Part shown: in pieces, positions 52,052 to 61,515 of the stretch
Numbering within the stretch: position 1 is the first letter of the stretch
Layout of the letters: each line of letters begins with the position of its first letter
From: BRH-c25 sp964447145
Lineage (GTDB): Bacteria > Bacillota > Clostridia > Lutisporales > Lutisporaceae
Assembly: GCA_964447145.1 (NCBI GenBank)
Contig: CAYURW010000001.1
Location: forward strand, 13,752-77,751
Direction of reading: 5' to 3'
Length of the DNA stretch: 64,000 bases
The notes under the pieces: model-generated
What the model saw: only the letters and a program-made list of their open reading frames with translations
Databases searched by the model: none
What the model was told of the DNA's origin: nothing
Program-made: the position numbers and the translations under genes

Positions 52052-55000
52052 TTAATCTTTTTCATAAACATCGGTCATATCATAAAATCTATTTTTGCCG
52101 CCGATAAACCTGCTATATGCTGCGAGGGCTGCCATTCCCTGATCTGTAGCCATTGAATCCGACTCTATAATTACAATATCAGGTTTTGTGTGGTAAAAGC
52201 CGCCTTCAGGGGCAACAAAGGCATAAAGCGCATCCAATAAGGAATTTCCGTTTTTGATAAACCTTGGATCTTTATGGGGATCTATTCCCAGACCCGTTAA
52301 TGCAATGATTACCTGGGCGGCACTTTCACAATTTGCTGATTCATAATTGGCATAGCTTCCGTCTGCTTTTTGAACTATTGATAGATATTTCAGTGCTCTA
52401 TCCACTGTGTCTTTAATGCGGTTATCAAATTCGCAGTATGGGGTCAGGCTCTGGATCGCCATTGCTGTTATATCCGGGTCCGCTTCCTTTGCTGTTTCTC
52501 CCAGGGCCCAACCTCCGCTGTCAATCTCTCTTTTCAAGATAAAATCAATTATCATTTCCCTTGTGGTTTGTATTTTGTTATCCTCCGGAACCGGTATCTT
52601 ATAGTTATTGCTGTCAAGGGCCAGCAGGGCAAAAATAGGTCCGTTTATACCCTGCCTTATCAAGGCATTAAAGTCTGCCAGAGGCTTTAATAAATTGTAT
52701 CCTGCCGAATTTGCAGCATCTTTTCCGATTGACGTTACAGCAAGAATGGCCCTGCTATATTCGGTATACTTAATCTTGTGAAGCTTTCCGGATTTTTCTT
52801 TTAATTCATTTTCCAGATTTGAATAGTATTGAGCATAGTATTCCTTGGGAACCATTGTGTTTGATCGGGCGAGGGACAATACTGTCCACTCGCCTCCCAA
52901 ACTGTCCGGATTTGGATCGGGAACTTTTTTTTGCATAATTAGGGCTGTTTGTTCCGTGAGTTTTTCTATTTTTCCCTTCCCCACAGATTCTGCATTGTTC
53001 ACACTGTTCTCTGCAGGTATGCTGTTTTTGTAGTCATAAGCCCTCATGACAATTACAGCTGCCATCTCCCTTGTAGCAGCAGACAGGGGATCGAATATCC
53101 CGTCGCTTCCCAGCATCAACCCTAGCGCAGCAACCGTTTCAACCTCCCTTTTTGCCCATGAAGATACCTTGTCCATGTCCTTTATTATTGAATCCGCTTT
53201 GACAGGCTGCAATTTCAGTGCCCTTACAATGATTACGGCCATTTGTTCCCTGGTAATATTGTCCCTTGGCTTGAATTCACTCCCTGAGCCTTGCATGATT
53301 CCCGCCTTGCAGGCAGAATTTACATATGGATAGAACCAATCCTCTTTCCTTACGTCTGTAAATACTGTTTCATCACTATTCTTTATATCAAGCTCCAGAA
53401 GGGAAATAAACATTTTAGCAAATTCCGCTCTGGTTACACTTGCCTTTGGGTTCAATTTCCCGCCGGATCCTTCTATTAGCCCTTTTTCTGTTGCTCTTTT
53501 TACTGATTCCAAGGCCCAGGATGAAATAAGTCCATAGTCTTGATATTTCTCCTTCAGATCAATTGCTTCTTCCTTACACGCCAGGACATCCCCGGGTTCC
53601 TTGCTATTTTGCGGTATTCCGGCATTGCCCCCGCTGCCTCCGCCTTTTTGATCCTCCCACTTGCTATTGTCCTCCCCCAGATCCGCACCTAAGTTTGTAG
53701 TGTACCTCCACTTTATCACATCTCCATTTTTCAATTTATGCTGGCTTGCGCCATTCAATGAAAAATTACCGTTTACGCTGTACATCCAACCGCTGGTGGG
53801 GCCATAATCAAATTCCCCATCCCCCTCAATTGATTGAATATAAACATTGCTCCCATCGCTGTATTCATATAAGATTTTCCTTTTATCCATTTCCCTTTTT
53901 GTCAATGTCCAGACTGTGTCGCCGGATTGGAGCTCTATAATGGCTGCGCCCATTACATGACCTTTATTGATTGTCAGTTTATCAATGGACAGAGTGACAT
54001 AGCCTTTGCTTGAGGCGCCACCGCCTCCGCCCGGGGTTTCCTTTAAGCTTAAGGAACAAGCAATAAAGTCAGTAAAATGTTTCGTCTTTACTATAAGATC
54101 GTTTCCGCTGTCATAGGCATACTCATCCTTCCCGCCGCTTTGCCCCGATGCATCGTTTTCATATTTTTGAATCCAGTGGATCTCCCCACCTTGCATATAT
54201 GCAGCTTCTTTACCTTTCATATCTTTAAAGGTCAGGGTTATGAACCTGTCAAACTGAACCCTTGAACTCCCCCCCATAGTAAAAACCTGCAGAATATCAT
54301 CCAGCTTCTTATCGACAGGAATTGCTGCATTTATTTTTGCTTTTACATCAACGTTATCCTTATCCTTTGATGTAATAAGCTCAATGTCTGATGCATCACC
54401 GCCCGTTACCCTTGCGCCTTTTGGAATAAATACAGACACCTGCCCTTTGGTAGCTTCTATTTGCGGAAGGCTTTCATTCATAGGCAACTCAATTGTCACC
54501 TTAGAATCCTTACCTGTGGGTATTTCTATCCTGACTTCTTTATTGCCGTCCTCTTTTTTCACGGGGATCCTATAATCCCTTTCATCAGCGGGAATCTGGA
54601 TAATTGACTCATCCCCTTCAGGCAGGGGCTTTTCTATCTGTATATCTGTCATATTATAAAGGGAGTTTTTCCCCCTTGCAAACCTATTATAGGCAACAAG
54701 AGCATAAGTACCCTGATCTGTAGCCATGGCATTTGCCTTTGTATCTGTCATTTCATTCTTGAAGCCGCCTTTTGGAATAGCATATGCCAGTAATGCATCG
54801 ACAAGGCTGTTTCCGTTCTTAATGAACCTGCTGTCTGTATGAGGGTCTATCCCTAATTCAGTCAAGGCTGTGATAACTTGTGCTATGCTTTGGGAATTTA
54901 CCGGCGCCCATGCAGAACCGGGGAACCCTCCCACCTCGGTCTGTACTCCAGATAACCAGGAAATTGCCCTATCCACGGCCCCCCTTACGTTGTTATCTGC

Positions 55001-56239
55001 GGCATAATAAGGGGCAAGAGCCTGCACCGTCATGGCTGTTATATCGATATCGGGGTTGGTGCCGCTTAATGCCCAGCCTTTTGCATTCCCATTTCCTTTG
55101 TTTATTTCCTTATCCAAGATAAACTGAATAAGGTTTTCCCTTGTAGTACATGCTCCCGGATTCACCGTTTCAGGTATCTGATAATTATGTGTATCAATAG
55201 CTATCAGCGCATAAACTGCCCCCGTAATGCCTTGATTAATAATTTTACTGTAGTCTGCAAGCTTTTCAAGCTGATTATATCCTCCAACATCGGAAATATC
55301 TCTTCCAATGGATGTCAATGCAAGAATCAATTTTGAGTATTCAGTAGAGCTTCCCAGGTTACCGCCCTTTTCTTTAACTTTTTGAACAATGCTGCCATAA
55401 TATGAATTATAATAAGTATCAGAAACCTTATGATTTCCGCGGGATAGAGCTAGGATCGACCATTCCGAGCCGTATTTCGGGTCAGCCAACCCTTTATAAA
55501 TATAGCTCAAGCTCCTTTTTAGATGTTTTTCGGCTGTAACCTCCGGCTCTTTAACAGTAAAATCCCTGGTTGACCTTACAAGCAGGGGATAGTTGCTCGC
55601 TCTATCCTTGCCTACCTTCAAAGTGTAATTGCCGGGGGTTGCGGGTGCAGTAATTACTGCTTCACCATTCTCATCTGTGGTATATATTTCCCCCGACAAG
55701 TCGATACTTGCCCCTTCTATATCTATATTTTTCTTACCGATATAGTTCCAATTACTGTCATACTCATCATACGAAGATGTAATGGTCACAGTAAACTCAT
55801 CACCGGCCTCCATTATCTCAGGGGATAATTCTATTTTGGGTACATATGTATCAAATCCGCCGTAATAAAGGACAATATCATCCCCATCACTGATTATGCA
55901 TGCATCTATAGAATCATAAGGGGATTCATTGTTTACCAGATACATCCATCCATCATACCCGCCAAAGCTTCCGGCTATTTCATTATCTAAAGCAGAGATA
56001 TATTTACCAAACTGACTGTCCATGGCAACTATCGGAATACTGTTTATTTCCAAAAGCTCGTATACCGCATCATAGACAGTTTCTTTATCCGTTGAATAAT
56101 CTTCTTCATTGATAATCGTATTGCTGATTCCTTCCACCCTTATGCTGACTTGTTTGATCCCATCCGCACAAACATTGGCAGGTGTAAAGGTGCTAAATAT
56201 TAGAGATAAGGTCAAAAGCAAAGACATATATTTTTTCAA
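52052..56239 (-). CDS. Giant S-layer-type protein with two DUF4430 and two alpha/alpha-toroid regions
   Basis: About 1395 aa from TTG 56239 (GGAGG 8 nt upstream; ATG 56227 also possible). Order: signal peptide (to VCADG); DUF4430 no. 1 (~25-135, GGYDGWMYLVNNESP, DGDDIVLYYG); Ig-like domain (~135-235); alpha/alpha toroid no. 1 (~240-530, GWALSGTNPDIDITAMTVQALAPYY, MATDQGTYALVAYNRF); beta-rich region; DUF4430 no. 2 (~750-850, GPTSGWMYSVNGNFS); three SLH motifs (~900-1080); toroid no. 2 (~1105-1390, GWALGETAKEADPDITAMAIQSL, MATDQGMAALAAYSRF). Animal intrinsic factor and transcobalamin pair the same two folds, a helical toroid and a beta domain, to hold B12. First gene after the cobalamin riboswitch, so it is inferred to capture corrinoids at the wall. 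Confidence 0.85.
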   Translation of the reverse strand: MKKYMSLLLTLSLIFSTFTPANVCADGIKQVSIRVEGISNTIINEEDYSTDKETVYDAVYELLEINSIPIVAMDSQFGKYISALDNEIAGSFGGYDGWMYLVNNESPYDSIDACIISDGDDIVLYYGGFDTYVPKIELSPEIMEAGDEFTVTITSSYDEYDSNWNYIGKKNIDIEGASIDLSGEIYTTDENGEAVITAPATPGNYTLKVGKDRASNYPLLVRSTRDFTVKEPEVTAEKHLKRSLSYIYKGLADPKYGSEWSILALSRGNHKVSDTYYNSYYGSIVQKVKEKGGNLGSSTEYSKLILALTSIGRDISDVGGYNQLEKLADYSKIINQGITGAVYALIAIDTHNYQIPETVNPGACTTRENLIQFILDKEINKGNGNAKGWALSGTNPDIDITAMTVQALAPYYAADNNVRGAVDRAISWLSGVQTEVGGFPGSAWAPVNSQSIAQVITALTELGIDPHTDSRFIKNGNSLVDALLAYAIPKGGFKNEMTDTKANAMATDQGTYALVAYNRFARGKNSLYNMTDIQIEKPLPEGDESIIQIPADERDYRIPVKKEDGNKEVRIEIPTGKDSKVTIELPMNESLPQIEATKGQVSVFIPKGARVTGGDASDIELITSKDKDNVDVKAKINAAIPVDKKLDDILQVFTMGGSSRVQFDRFITLTFKDMKGKEAAYMQGGEIHWIQKYENDASGQSGGKDEYAYDSGNDLIVKTKHFTDFIACSLSLKETPGGGGGASSKGYVTLSIDKLTINKGHVMGAAIIELQSGDTVWTLTKREMDKRKILYEYSDGSNVYIQSIEGDGEFDYGPTSGWMYSVNGNFSLNGASQHKLKNGDVIKWRYTTNLGADLGEDNSKWEDQKGGGSGGNAGIPQNSKEPGDVLACKEEAIDLKEKYQDYGLISSWALESVKRATEKGLIEGSGGKLNPKASVTRAEFAKMFISLLELDIKNSDETVFTDVRKEDWFYPYVNSACKAGIMQGSGSEFKPRDNITREQMAVIIVRALKLQPVKADSIIKDMDKVSSWAKREVETVAALGLMLGSDGIFDPLSAATREMAAVIVMRAYDYKNSIPAENSVNNAESVGKGKIEKLTEQTALIMQKKVPDPNPDSLGGEWTVLSLARSNTMVPKEYYAQYYSNLENELKEKSGKLHKIKYTEYSRAILAVTSIGKDAANSAGYNLLKPLADFNALIRQGINGPIFALLALDSNNYKIPVPEDNKIQTTREMIIDFILKREIDSGGWALGETAKEADPDITAMAIQSLTPYCEFDNRIKDTVDRALKYLSIVQKADGSYANYESANCESAAQVIIALTGLGIDPHKDPRFIKNGNSLLDALYAFVAPEGGFYHTKPDIVIIESDSMATDQGMAALAAYSRFIGGKNRFYDMTDVYEKD

Positions 56240-56363
56240 TTTTCCAACCTCCATTTCAATGGCCCGGCTTTCATTCCATAGGCAAAATTGCATCTATATG
56301 GCTAAAGCCCGGCGTTTTGCGGCATTTGATTGTCCGCAGATATTGCAGGTCATCCACTAATGC

Positions 56364-56417
56364 NNNNNNNNNNNNNNNNNNNNNNNNNNNNNNNNNNNNN
56401 NNNNNNNNNNNNNNNNN
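56364..56417. other. Assembly gap (54 N) in the riboswitch-to-gene leader
   Basis: Fifty-four Ns between the cobalamin riboswitch and the first gene of its operon. The flanks do not overlap, so part of the expression platform may be missing. Confidence 0.95.
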
Positions 56418-56500
56418 TCCTGTCAAGAGGTTTTAAAAATGAATCCAATGATTGCGTACATAATAAAACACCCCCCTATCGCACGTAGAGTTATGTAATA

Positions 56501-56662
56501 GTCAAAACAGGCAGGTTTTCTGGCTAAAGTATCATCGCTCTTGCAGCCTTCCCGGTTTCCCAGTGGCATTTTGCAGAAGCTCCTCTTTTACAGCGGCGGG
56601 ACCGCGTGGGATTCTTACCCAACTTCCCTTTTAACCAATTAATGGCACCCGTTTCCAATATT
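56501..56662 (-). ncRNA. Cobalamin riboswitch
   Basis: Minus strand, 5' to 3': GGAAACGGGTGCC, then AAAGGGAA, GAATCCCACGCGGTCCCGCC, GCTGTAA, the B12-box-like ATGCCACTGGGAAACCGGGAAGGC, GATGATACTTTAGCCAGAAAACCTGCC, in the order of the canonical AdoCbl aptamer, including the terminal P1-closing AGCCAGAAGACCTGCC-type segment. It precedes the surface protein/ECF operon. The expression platform lies partly in the adjacent gap. Confidence 0.95.
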
Positions 56663-56676
56663 TTATTGTCACATTA

Positions 56677-56705
56677 ATAGTATACAATTATTTAGGATTT
56701 GACAA
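56677..56705 (-). promoter_or_regulatory. Promoter of the cobalamin-riboswitch operon
   Basis: Minus strand: -35 TTGTCA (plus 56700-56705), 17 bp spacer, -10 TACTAT (plus 56677-56682), ending about 15 bp before the riboswitch aptamer. Confidence 0.75.
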
Positions 56706-56756
56706 GCCCTATTATGAATAAGCATTTGCTATGTGAATGTTTTTCATAAAAAAACA

Positions 56757-56941
56757 TTCAAGAAATCAGTTGCTATTTGAATCCTTACTTCGTTCCATCC
56801 CCTACAGAGAATATCTTCCCGATAGAGTTTGTCATGCAATGCATAAAATTTTATTACCCTGTTCCTCTTGGCTTATTGTTATAGCTTTCTTTGAAGTCTT
56901 CGAACTTTATCTTGGGTATTGTTAGTCTTTATGACATTCAC
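56757..56941 (-). pseudogene. Degenerate N-terminus of a group II intron reverse transcriptase/maturase
   Basis: From GTG 56941 the minus strand reads VNVIKTNNTQDKVRRLQRKL, then two in-frame stops within a few codons, then FYALHDKLYREDIL and GWNEVR. This matches the usual start of bacterial group II intron proteins (KTNN-x-Q-x-KVR-x-LQRKLY ... RFYALYDKIYREDVL-x-x-AW-x-RV). A good GGAGGAGG ribosome site is retained upstream. The rest of the ORF and the intron ends are not visible, so this is a remnant. The other non-coding parts of 56240-57016 are the leader, gap, riboswitch and promoter listed separately. Confidence 0.75.
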
Positions 56942-57016
56942 CCACTCTTACCTCCTCCAAAAGCTTGAATTAAGCAGGGAACCTTCCCTAATTACGGTTT
57001 TGTTGGGAGTTTATAT

Positions 57017-60000
57017 TTATTGTCTATTTGCTTTAGTTCCGTTTAGTCTCTTTACACTCGCTTCCCCGTTAATATTCTTGAAGCTTATGCTTTTACCGTC
57101 AGTAGACATGCTCATTTCAACAGTAACTATATCTCCAAAAAGAGAGCCTACCGATGGGATCATGATTCCCCCTTTAAATACTCCGTTTGAAATTGTTCCT
57201 TCTATCTTACAAGCTATGCCTCCTTGCATGATATGGCCGCTTACAGCATTCCCATTTTGAGTCAGTTCCATTATGCCTATTTCAGTATTCCATTTTGCAT
57301 CCCATTGATTGGCAGTAGTTCCCGGAGTTGCAATGCTGCTATTTCTCATACTGCTTCCCTGATTTATTGCATTGATTATATTCATATTGATTCCCGGGTT
57401 CACTATGGCGTCTATTTTATTCTCTGTTGTCAAAGTAGCTTCTTTTTGTACTGAGCGATTTGCATATTGATTCACATTCCTTATCATATCCTGCATGCTG
57501 GTATCATAGTGAAACTTAAAGGGATTATATTCTATTGTCTTAATCAGTCCATCATGTTCAATCTCCAGCTTATAAGCCAAAAGCTCCGGTTTGACAAATT
57601 CAAAAGTGGATCCTGCCATTGTCCTTCCATCTATTATTACAGGTTGAGCCTTTGCCGTAAGAACTATGCTTTCCCGAGAACTTGCTATAGGATCAGTAAA
57701 TCTCGAGCCGTCTCTGTCCTCTATAGCTTTTAATAAGCCCTGCACAATGGGCACGGAAGTCACTTTTATGCTTCCCTGGAATGGTTTTGCTGAGATGGCA
57801 GCACTGCCAGAGTCTCTTGTATAATCCTCTCCCTGTGCCTTAACATCTCCCATTTCCCCTCTATTGGTTATAGTTCCGATTATCCTGGATGATCTTACTA
57901 TAATATTCCCTTCATCATCTACATCCTTTTTTGCTGTTTTGGATATAGGCAATCTCTTGGTAATCCTTCCTTCAAAATTATTCGTTGCAGGTTTTTTAAT
58001 TGTATCGCCTACTGCCCTTTCCATTTCATTATTCTGTGATTCTTCAAATTCATTAAATATGTTTATATCCAATGCATCCAGGTTTGGTTTTCTATATACT
58101 ATATATTGAGGGAATACCGTACCTTCAAAATTTATTTCTCCTCTAACGGTTAAGACGCTTTTATCTATGGGTACCTGCTCTGAGAACACTCCATTTGTTG
58201 CATTAGTTACATATTCTGTGTTCTTTCCATCATAGTGTTCCACTATTAAATCAACCGGCCCCGTATATTGCCCCGACACAGTACCTGTGATGGCATCATT
58301 GAAAGCATCCACATCAAAATCCAAGCTTGTAAAAGGGACGGTAGGATATACAGCTTTGCTCTTTGTTGCTGTTAATCTATATATGCTTTCGCCATCTGCA
58401 AAATACTGGTTCGCCTCTTCCTCCATGCTCTGAGAACTGGAAAATCCGGGTAATGCCGGCTGTTCTATATTAATAAAAACCGTATCGGCAGGTATAAGAT
58501 TATATGCTCCTGTGCCGATTTTGAAATTTCCTTTTTCATCTGTAGTTCCCGGCAGCGTTGCTTTCAATTGCCGGGTTTTCCCCGTCTCCCATATTTCTGC
58601 TGCATATTTCTTATTGGCAAAAGGTTTCTCATGGCCCCCATAAGCTATTTTCCCTTCCACAATGTTGGTGCTGGCATCTGCTTTTACAAAAAAACTGGGG
58701 GATACATTCTTGACCGAGTCTCCGCCATCACCGGATACTTCTTCGCCTATGACCCATTCCCCTTTATATATTGGGAAATCTAAGTGGAAGATGGTGTATT
58801 TCTTGTTAAACAGGATTCCTATCATCTCCGTAAAGGCATTAATCTCAGCACTGCCTTTCCCACCCCCTCCACTGGCGCTAAATACTGCATCTGCCTTATA
58901 ACCCAGCCAGATTTGCAATGCGCCTATCTCACATCCCCAGATTATCACTCCCACTTGGGGTACGCAGGCCATAACCATATGTATCTCGCCATCTAACGTA
59001 AAGGAAGCATCAAATCCTGTGGGTCTATATCTTACATAAGGCCCAACAGAATAAGGTAAAAAACCATAGGCAAAGGCTTTGTATTCATAACCTGCCCTTG
59101 CATTGCCCGTTGAGGTAGTCCTTACTTCCACGTGGACCTTTCCGTTTGCACCGATAACCAGGAATATTCCAACATAGGCTCTATTGCCTTTTTCTCTGCC
59201 CATTAGTGAACCTAAGTCTATATCATAACCGAATATGCAAGCCTCCATGCTTTTGTTTATGCTTACGTCTCCCTCGAAGGTGACATCGGCTATGGTCTTG
59301 GATTCAAAATAGAAATCAGCTCCAACATGGGTAGTGAGCCAATTAAAATCAAAATCCGCATGGAAGGTAGGGTCTTCTATGATTATTGTCCCTTTTTTTA
59401 TAGCTACGCTTATTTTAAGTTCATCTTCACTTTCGAAGCCTTTTAAGTCAGTACCTTTCTCATTCTCCCACCAATCCCCTTTGAATTTTTCCTTTGCTGC
59501 TTTTTCCTTTTCTTCTTTTGTTTTATTCTCATCCTCTGAAGAAGGGTATTGGAATATCATCTTATTTGCTGTCAGGTTTAATATATGCTTATTCCCTTCA
59601 TGTTTATAGCCTGAAATATAGCCACCCCCTGACGCATAATAATTACTATGCATTCCGCTTCTGGGATCTAATTCCACACCGGGGGCCATATAAGCGATAT
59701 TTCCTGTAGTCAGCTTTATGTCTTGTGCAGGTATTTTATAGGATTCAAAGACCTCTGTCATATTTGGGCTGTCTACTACATATTGGCTGTTGCCATCCTG
59801 GTCGATCCTTTCTTCTTCTAATACTCTATAGGCTAATCCTTGTTCCTTATCCAGATATATTTTATTTTTCTCCAGAGCTACGGATGAAGTGAGATTTTTG
59901 TTCAGTACCATAAATTTTGAACCTGGAGCATGTTTGAGCCCGTTTATCTTATTAAAATCTACAATATCTCCCTTTTGCTTTGGGGCTGATTGAATGCCCT

Positions 60001-60409
60001 TTTCGCCGGTTGTCCCTTCAGTTGCCTTTGCAGCTGACTCGAAGGATGCTAATTCCTCTAAGCTGATTTGCTCGAGTTCATAGTCAATATCCGATGGCAA
60101 TACTTCCACATCTTCTTTTAGCTTGTAGGTAACGCCCTTAACCTTTGCAGGTATTTCCTTTCTCACAGATAAAGGAACTGTAGATTCGCTTAATGACGGT
60201 ATCAACTCTTCTAATTCCTTAATTGCAGGGGTGTCATAAATTTGCGGCTTAGCAGCTGGTTCTCCTATCGGTATTCCGTTGGCAGGGGTCTTGACCGGGG
60301 GTTTTCTTATTGGTGCATTTGCACCTGCAACAGAAATAGGCGATAACAACAGAGAAAGAGCCATCACAATAGAAATTGTCATTGCTATGGATTTGCTGTG
60401 TTTATACAT
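57017..60409 (-). CDS. Giant secreted protein, paralogue C
   Basis: 1130 aa, unknown function, third copy of the family. Signal peptide 1-30, Pro-rich linker (IRKPPVKTPANGIPIGEPAAKPQ), then IPAKVKGVTYKL and NKINGLKHAPGSKF. The charged segment is NKTKEEKEKAAKEKFKGDWWENEKG. The core has EACIFGYDIDLG, GNRAYVGIFLVIGANGKVHV and CVPQVGVIIWGCEIG, followed by PTVPFTSLDFDVDAFNDAITG and NLDALDINIFN. Like B it ends with the ~85-residue domain WDAKWNTEIGIMELTQNG... running through CKIEGTISNGVFKGG. ATG 60409 follows AAGGATGTG. It is more diverged from A and B than they are from each other in the motifs visible here. It lies downstream of the divergent AraC gene. Confidence 0.82.
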   Translation of the reverse strand: MYKHSKSIAMTISIVMALSLLLSPISVAGANAPIRKPPVKTPANGIPIGEPAAKPQIYDTPAIKELEELIPSLSESTVPLSVRKEIPAKVKGVTYKLKEDVEVLPSDIDYELEQISLEELASFESAAKATEGTTGEKGIQSAPKQKGDIVDFNKINGLKHAPGSKFMVLNKNLTSSVALEKNKIYLDKEQGLAYRVLEEERIDQDGNSQYVVDSPNMTEVFESYKIPAQDIKLTTGNIAYMAPGVELDPRSGMHSNYYASGGGYISGYKHEGNKHILNLTANKMIFQYPSSEDENKTKEEKEKAAKEKFKGDWWENEKGTDLKGFESEDELKISVAIKKGTIIIEDPTFHADFDFNWLTTHVGADFYFESKTIADVTFEGDVSINKSMEACIFGYDIDLGSLMGREKGNRAYVGIFLVIGANGKVHVEVRTTSTGNARAGYEYKAFAYGFLPYSVGPYVRYRPTGFDASFTLDGEIHMVMACVPQVGVIIWGCEIGALQIWLGYKADAVFSASGGGGKGSAEINAFTEMIGILFNKKYTIFHLDFPIYKGEWVIGEEVSGDGGDSVKNVSPSFFVKADASTNIVEGKIAYGGHEKPFANKKYAAEIWETGKTRQLKATLPGTTDEKGNFKIGTGAYNLIPADTVFINIEQPALPGFSSSQSMEEEANQYFADGESIYRLTATKSKAVYPTVPFTSLDFDVDAFNDAITGTVSGQYTGPVDLIVEHYDGKNTEYVTNATNGVFSEQVPIDKSVLTVRGEINFEGTVFPQYIVYRKPNLDALDINIFNEFEESQNNEMERAVGDTIKKPATNNFEGRITKRLPISKTAKKDVDDEGNIIVRSSRIIGTITNRGEMGDVKAQGEDYTRDSGSAAISAKPFQGSIKVTSVPIVQGLLKAIEDRDGSRFTDPIASSRESIVLTAKAQPVIIDGRTMAGSTFEFVKPELLAYKLEIEHDGLIKTIEYNPFKFHYDTSMQDMIRNVNQYANRSVQKEATLTTENKIDAIVNPGINMNIINAINQGSSMRNSSIATPGTTANQWDAKWNTEIGIMELTQNGNAVSGHIMQGGIACKIEGTISNGVFKGGIMIPSVGSLFGDIVTVEMSMSTDGKSISFKNINGEASVKRLNGTKANRQ

Positions 60410-60613
60410 CTATTCACATCCTTAGTAATAAAATGTAGATTTGTTTCAACCCAAAGAAAATCAAGGTAGCATATTACAATTGTACAGGGAAATCCGAAAC
60501 AAAGCTTTTATAATATTGCATTTCCTTATTAAAAAGCAACAAAAGAACAAAGAATCACAAAAAATATGAAAATTTTGTTATAATATAGTCAAATAGGAAA
60601 GGATGTGAGGTAC

Positions 60614-61486
60614 ATGGCAGCTGATTTGAAAAAACTAATTGATATGACAGGAGTTATACCCTTTGAAAATGTAGATGAAATTGAGAGGTTTTGCAATAAT
60701 GATATCGCAGTATTAGTTACATCTAAAGACACAAATGTCACTCACGGAGTCCACTTTCATAATAGCTATGAATTTGTAATATGTCATGCTGATATACCTT
60801 CCTCTATTATTAAGGATAAAGTGTACAATAGGCCGAACAACACTCTATTTGCTGTCAACCCAATGGAGGAACATGGCGTAGCCATAGATTCAAAAGGCTT
60901 TAGCCTTTGCGGAATACATATTGATAATAACCTTATGAAGGAAATTGCTATGTCCATATACGGTTCGCCTAATATCCTTTTTTCCAATGAATCCTTTGTT
61001 GTCAGTCACGACATAAGCATGCTGATACGTATGCTTTTGGAAGAACATAAATATAAGCAGCCGGGGCATGAATTCATGATAGAAAATCTTAATTCACTGA
61101 TAATAGTCAATCTTATCAGGCAGATAAAGCATAACCTTCCATCAAAGCCTCATAATGCTCCAATAGGCGTCAAGGAAAATATAAAAAAAGCAATCGATTA
61201 TATGAATGAAAATTATACTGGCGGTATTTCCAATGCGGAATTGTCCAATCTTATTAATATGGATAAGTACCGTTTTATTAGAAGCTTCAAGGCTCAAACA
61301 GGGAAAACCCCCTATGAGTATCTGCTGAATTTGAAGGTTGAGAAGGCAAGGAAAATGTTAAAAGGCGGTAATAGCTCTATTACGGAGATAAGCATGATTT
61401 GCGGTTTTTCCAGTCATAGCCATTTTACATCAACTTTCAAGAAAAAAACCGGCATGTCTCCAACTGAATATAGAGAGAGTCTTTAA
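60614..61486 (+). CDS. AraC-family transcriptional regulator
   Basis: About 290 aa. An N-terminal cupin-like sensing domain (VTHGVHFHNSYEFVICHADIPSSIIKDKVYNRPNNTLFAVNPMEEHGV) is followed by a C-terminal double HTH (about 190-290: IKKAIDYMNENYTGGISNAELSNLINMDKYRFIRSFKAQTGKTPYEYLLNLKVEKARKML and ITEISMICGFSSHSHFTSTFKKKTGMSPTEYR). ATG 60614 chosen; GTG 60605 is possible. A TATAAT at 60579-60584 lies about 30 bp upstream. Divergent from secreted paralogue C, which it might regulate. Confidence 0.9.
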   Translation: MAADLKKLIDMTGVIPFENVDEIERFCNNDIAVLVTSKDTNVTHGVHFHNSYEFVICHADIPSSIIKDKVYNRPNNTLFAVNPMEEHGVAIDSKGFSLCGIHIDNNLMKEIAMSIYGSPNILFSNESFVVSHDISMLIRMLLEEHKYKQPGHEFMIENLNSLIIVNLIRQIKHNLPSKPHNAPIGVKENIKKAIDYMNENYTGGISNAELSNLINMDKYRFIRSFKAQTGKTPYEYLLNLKVEKARKMLKGGNSSITEISMICGFSSHSHFTSTFKKKTGMSPTEYRESL

Positions 61487-61515
61487 GCTATATGTTTTGC
61501 TCTAAACATATTTTA

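Noticed and set aside
56737..56925. 62-codon plus-strand frame
   Set aside because: Antisense to the intron-RT remnant, with no ribosome site.
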